Shown: positions 5,622 through 8,168 of the stretch, one piece after another
Layout: each line of letters starts with the position of its first letter
Numbering within the stretch: the stretch's first letter is position 1
Assembly (NCBI GenBank): GCA_027619655.1
Contig: JAQCHR010000147.1
Coordinates: forward strand, 1-8,168
Direction: 5' to 3'
DNA: 8,168 nt
From: Pseudomonadota bacterium
GTDB taxonomy: Bacteria; Pseudomonadota; Alphaproteobacteria; UBA8366; GCA-2717185
Notes under the pieces: generated by a model
The model's input: only the letters and a program-made list of their open reading frames with translations
Told to the model about the DNA's origin: nothing
Databases searched by the model: none
Program-made: the position numbers and the translations under genes

Positions 5622-6707
5622 ATGGTTGAACGAAAACGGATCGGGGTACTGACGAGCGGCGGAGATTGCGCCGGGCTGAATGCCTTACTGCGCGCCGTGG
5701 TGCTGCGTGCCGCGGATTACGGATGGCAGGTCTTCGGCATCGAACAGGGCACGTTGGGGCTGATGGAATCACCGCCACGTGCGCAATTGCTTGAAGCTTC
5801 TGCTTTCGACGGTTCTATCCTGCGGCGCGGGGGCACCATTCTGGGTACGACCAATACGGGCGATCCTTTCGCCTTTCCGCAGCTCGACGGCGACCCGATC
5901 GACCGTTCCGAGGAGGTCATCGCCGGTTATAACGCGCTGGGACTGGATGCGCTGATCGGAATTGGCGGCGACGGCAGCCTGGCGATCCTGAACCGGCTGG
6001 CGAAACAGGGCGGCATCAATTTCGTCGGCGTTCCCAAGACCATCGATAACGATATCGGCGTGACGGAGGTGTCGGTGGGCTACGATACCGCTGTTGCGAT
6101 CGCGACGGAGGCGCTTGATCGGCTGCAGCCGACCGCGGCGAGCCACCGTCGCGTCATGATCCTTGAGGTCATGGGACGCGATGCGGGGCATATCGCGCTG
6201 AATGCCGGCATTGCCGGTGGCGCCGATGTCATCCTGGTGCCCGAAATCCCCTATCGGATTGAACATATCGTGCGCAAGATCCGCAGCCTGAACGAGATGG
6301 GACGCGATTTCGCACTGGTCGTGGTGGCGGAGGCGGTGCCGAACGAATCCGGCAACCGTATCGTCCAGAAATATGCCGGCGGCCAGTCCCGCTATGGCGG
6401 GGTCGGTCATTTCCTGGGGGAGCGCCTGGCGGAAACAACCCATGCCGAAGTCCGTGTCACGGTGCTGGGCCATGTGCAGCGCGGGGCGGCGCCCAATTCC
6501 CGTGACCGCCTTATGGCATCCGTCTTCGGCGTCCATGCCGTAGACCTGATCGAGCAGGGGCGGTTCGGGCGCATGGTGGCCTGGCAGGACAGGCATGTGG
6601 TTGATTTCGACATCGACGCGGCGGTTGCGGCCCCCGCTGTGGTGGATATCAACGGCCCGATTGTGCGCACGGCGCGCGGTCTTGGAATCTGTCTCGGCGA
6701 TCAGTGA
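5622..6707 (+). CDS. 6-phosphofructokinase, mixed-substrate (group III) type
   Basis: This 361-residue enzyme phosphorylates fructose 6-phosphate to the 1,6-bisphosphate in glycolysis. Visible are TSGGDCAGLN (11-20), the phosphoryl-donor loop GGDGS (115-119), PKTIDND (138-144) with the catalytic base D142, MGRDAGHIA (184-192), and the later LGHVQRGAAPNSRDR segment. The residue equal to E. coli G104 is G118, as in ATP enzymes. The residue equal to G124 is K139, as in pyrophosphate enzymes. This G/K combination marks the mixed-substrate clade, in which such members are generally ATP-dependent. I infer ATP as donor but cannot exclude pyrophosphate. The first loop has A17 where proline is usual. 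The ATG at 5622 follows GGGAG by 6 bases. The DUF2390 gene follows at once and is probably cotranscribed. Confidence 0.93.
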   Translation: MVERKRIGVLTSGGDCAGLNALLRAVVLRAADYGWQVFGIEQGTLGLMESPPRAQLLEASAFDGSILRRGGTILGTTNTGDPFAFPQLDGDPIDRSEEVIAGYNALGLDALIGIGGDGSLAILNRLAKQGGINFVGVPKTIDNDIGVTEVSVGYDTAVAIATEALDRLQPTAASHRRVMILEVMGRDAGHIALNAGIAGGADVILVPEIPYRIEHIVRKIRSLNEMGRDFALVVVAEAVPNESGNRIVQKYAGGQSRYGGVGHFLGERLAETTHAEVRVTVLGHVQRGAAPNSRDRLMASVFGVHAVDLIEQGRFGRMVAWQDRHVVDFDIDAAVAAPAVVDINGPIVRTARGLGICLGDQ

Positions 6708-6712
6708 GCGTG

Positions 6713-7222
6713 ATGACGGACGCGGAGGCAAACCCGTTCTGGCAATTCTCGCTGACGCTCTATGCCCGGGACGGGGTCGCGCCGGCCTGCCTGCGCCTGC
6801 AGGACAGCCATGGCCTGGACGTGAATATCATCCTGTATTGCTGCTGGGCGGCGGAATGCGACGTCGTCCTGGATGCGGCCGCCATCACCGGAATCGTGGA
6901 TGGCACATCGGCCTGGCGCCGGCAGGTCATCCAGCCGCTACGGGCCGTCCGGCGCGCGCTGCGCGGCGGCATCGCGCCCGTTGCGGTACAGACCGGGGAA
7001 ATTCTGCGGGACGATGTGAAACGGCTGGAACTGCAAGCGGAACGTCTGGTGCAGGATGCGCTCTGGCGTGCATTCCCGCTGCCCGTGCCGGCCGGGGGCG
7101 GGGACGCCGGCGCGCTGGCGCGGGCCAATCTTGCATGCTACGGGCGGCTTGCGGAAGTTGACTCCGCCGGGGAAGATTTCGGGGTCCTTGCCGACGCGCT
7201 TAGCGGGGTTTCGCCTTCCTGA
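6713..7222 (+). CDS. TIGR02444/DUF2390 family protein
   Basis: This 169-residue protein of unknown function begins MTDAEANPFWQFSLTLYARDGVAPACLRLQDSHGLDVNIILYCCW in segments typical of the TIGR02444 (DUF2390) family: NPFW, F-S-x-x-LY, and HGLDVN-x-x-L. After this, a helical charged middle (about 65-120) and a less conserved C-terminus follow. It is probably cytoplasmic and helical; no catalytic motif is recognisable. The frame can also start with GTG at 6704, which would overlap the phosphofructokinase stop in a GTGA junction. I prefer ATG at 6713 because the NPFW motif then lies at residue 7 as in relatives, though neither start has a strong ribosome-binding site. It is likely coupled to the upstream gene. 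Its last 23 bases overlap the convergent ubiX. Confidence 0.85.
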   Translation: MTDAEANPFWQFSLTLYARDGVAPACLRLQDSHGLDVNIILYCCWAAECDVVLDAAAITGIVDGTSAWRRQVIQPLRAVRRALRGGIAPVAVQTGEILRDDVKRLELQAERLVQDALWRAFPLPVPAGGGDAGALARANLACYGRLAEVDSAGEDFGVLADALSGVSPS

Positions 7223-7838
7223 CGGCGCGCACCGGCTTGCTGCCATCCGTGGGCGTTTCGCCCCAGCGGCGGACCGTTCCGGCATCGATGCCGAACAGGT
7301 CGAGCACCCGGCCGACCGAGTGATCGACAATATCCTCGATTGTCTTGGGCATGGCGTAGAAGCCGGGTACAGGCGGCGCAATGATCGCGCCCATATCGCT
7401 GAGCGCCAGCATGTTGCGCAGATGCCCCGAATGCAGCGGCGTTTCCCGCAGCATCAGTACAAGCCGCCGCCGCTCCTTCAGGACGACATCCGCCGCGCGG
7501 GTCAGCAGGGTTGCCGTGGCGCCGGTCGCGATTTCGGACATGGAGCGGACTGAACAGGGTGCGATCACCATGCCCATCGTCTGGAACGAACCGCTGGCAA
7601 CGGCAGCCCCGATATCCGAATCGGGATAACTGACATCGGCCAGGGCGTGCAGCGCCGCCAGTTTCATATCGGATTCACACGCCATTGTGATTTCGGCTGC
7701 GGCGCTGACAATCAGGTGGCTTTCGATCGTCGGGATCCGCTGCAATGCCTGTAACATCCGGATTCCATAGACAATCCCGGACGCACCGGAAATGCCGACG
7801 ATCAGGCGCCGCCGATCAGGCCTGTCGGTGTTGGTCAT
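7200..7838 (-). CDS. ubiX: Flavin prenyltransferase UbiX
   Basis: UbiX joins a dimethylallyl group to reduced FMN, giving prenylated FMN, the cofactor of UbiD-type decarboxylases such as that of ubiquinone synthesis. The 212-residue length is normal. The FMN-binding GISGASG (15-21), APCSVRSMSEIATG (93-106), LLTRAADVVLKERR (111-124), RETPLHSGHLRNM (131-143) and PPVPGFY (155-161) are all present. Residues matching S15, R122, E140, Y169 and R185 of the Pseudomonas aeruginosa enzyme are S20, R114, E132, Y161 and R177, with equal spacing, so it should be active. The C-terminus has a basic tail (KPVRAVRKAKPR). No ubiD is in the window, so the served decarboxylase is unknown. The start ATG at 7838 has only a weak ribosome-binding site. 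The 3' end overlaps the convergent DUF2390 gene by 23 bases. Confidence 0.95.
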   Translation of the reverse strand: MTNTDRPDRRRLIVGISGASGIVYGIRMLQALQRIPTIESHLIVSAAAEITMACESDMKLAALHALADVSYPDSDIGAAVASGSFQTMGMVIAPCSVRSMSEIATGATATLLTRAADVVLKERRRLVLMLRETPLHSGHLRNMLALSDMGAIIAPPVPGFYAMPKTIEDIVDHSVGRVLDLFGIDAGTVRRWGETPTDGSKPVRAVRKAKPR

Positions 7839-7915
7839 ACGGCACCGGAATGTTAACCAAGTGGCAGACAGGACGGCTGGAGAGGTGTAACATTATTCAT
7901 CCAATCTTCAGGAAT

Positions 7916-7936
7916 TGGCGACCACACTATTCGCCA
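7916..7936. repeat. Short inverted repeat between ubiX and the second DUF465 gene
   Basis: TGGCGA (7916-7921) and TCGCCA (7931-7936) are perfect inverse copies with a 9-base spacer. It lies in the divergent gap 7839-7963, where I see no convincing -35/-10 pair for either gene. It may be an operator or chance. Confidence 0.25.
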
Positions 7937-7963
7937 TGTTGCATCACAGCAAGGGAGACGAGG

Positions 7964-8168
7964 ATGACTGATATCACCGTTGAAAACAGAGGTCCCGCCA
8001 GCAAGTCCACGGAGCCGAGAATTTCGTCGTTGAAGAAGAGGCATGCATCGCTCGAAACCGCGCTGGATCACGAAGCGTGTCGACCGATGCCGGATACCGG
8101 CACAATCGCCCATCTGAAGCGCGAGAAGCTGGCCATCAAGGATGAACTGCAGCGGCTGGCGCCGCGTT
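7964..8168 (+). CDS. YdcH/DUF465 family small protein, 3' end outside the window
   Basis: An open frame from ATG at 7964 runs to the right edge, giving 68 residues with no stop. The N-terminal 18 residues (MTDITVENRG...) are polar and variable. From about residue 19 the DUF465 pattern appears: RISSLKKRHASLETALDHE, then R-P-MPDTGTIAHLKREKLAIKDELQRL. It shares with the DUF465 protein at 5304-5516 the H-x-x-L-[DE] helix and the closing K-[RE]-KL-x-[IL]-KD-[AE]-[IL]-x-R, but has a different linker and belongs to the other common subtype. Family proteins end soon after this helix, so probably only a few codons are missing. AAGGGAG at 7951-7957, 6 bases before the ATG, is a good ribosome-binding site. 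It is divergent from ubiX. Function is unknown. Confidence 0.85.
   Translation, partial: MTDITVENRGPASKSTEPRISSLKKRHASLETALDHEACRPMPDTGTIAHLKREKLAIKDELQRLAPR

Noticed and set aside
5769..6731. Long minus-strand frame (320 codons) opposite phosphofructokinase
   Set aside because: It mirrors a strongly conserved enzyme gene and shows no family signature or ribosome-binding site.
7849..7894. Inverted AATGTTA/TAACATT pair in the ubiX upstream gap
   Set aside because: Seven-base AT-rich arms with a 32-base spacer are easily found by chance, and no promoter alignment supports a function.
1..8168. Mobile element, CRISPR array, toxin-antitoxin or defence system
   Set aside because: No transposase, integrase, terminal repeats, regularly spaced repeats or recognisable defence domains were found. 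The coding content looks uniform and chromosomal.

Overview
This is a GC-rich window of chromosomal housekeeping and accessory metabolic genes, most likely from an alphaproteobacterium, with a Rhodospirillales-like gene set. That view rests on base composition and on the families seen together: a PurE/PurK pair, two short YdcH/DUF465 proteins, a TIGR02444/DUF2390 protein, UbiX, and a 6-phosphofructokinase of the mixed-substrate clade. No rRNA, tRNA, CRISPR array, insertion sequence, phage gene or plasmid origin was found. The only gene-free stretches are short divergent or intergenic gaps, the longest being about 206 bases at 4312-4517.

Layout. On the left edge is the N-terminal end of an acetyl-CoA hydrolase/CoA-transferase-like gene (minus, running off at base 1). 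Divergent from it is a small GFA/CENP-V-type zinc protein (351-788, plus). Convergent with that gene is a leftward block: purE (3820-4311), purK overlapping it by 8 bases (2727-3827), a two-domain sulfurtransferase (1741-2622) and a short-chain dehydrogenase (802-1638). The last two probably have their own promoters. Divergent from purE is a GGDEF-like protein with a degenerate active site (4518-5285, plus), convergent with a DUF465 gene (5304-5516, minus). Next come a rightward phosphofructokinase gene (5622-6707) and a closely following DUF2390 gene (6713-7222). The DUF2390 3' end overlaps the convergent ubiX (7200-7838, minus) by 23 bases. A second DUF465 gene begins at 7964 (plus) and runs off the right edge.

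How the genes work together. PurE and PurK are consecutive enzymes of de novo purine synthesis: PurK makes N5-CAIR from AIR, and PurE rearranges it to CAIR. The others do not form one pathway. They cover glycolytic phosphorylation, prenylated-FMN synthesis for UbiD-type decarboxylases, sulfur transfer and an oxidoreductase of unknown substrate. I see no defence island or clearly new multi-gene system. The points most worth a second look are the GGDEF-like protein, which has lost its predicted catalytic residue but kept its guanine-contacting residues, and the purE/GGDEF intergenic region. That region holds a perfect inverted repeat around a candidate -10 box plus a cluster of short repeats.
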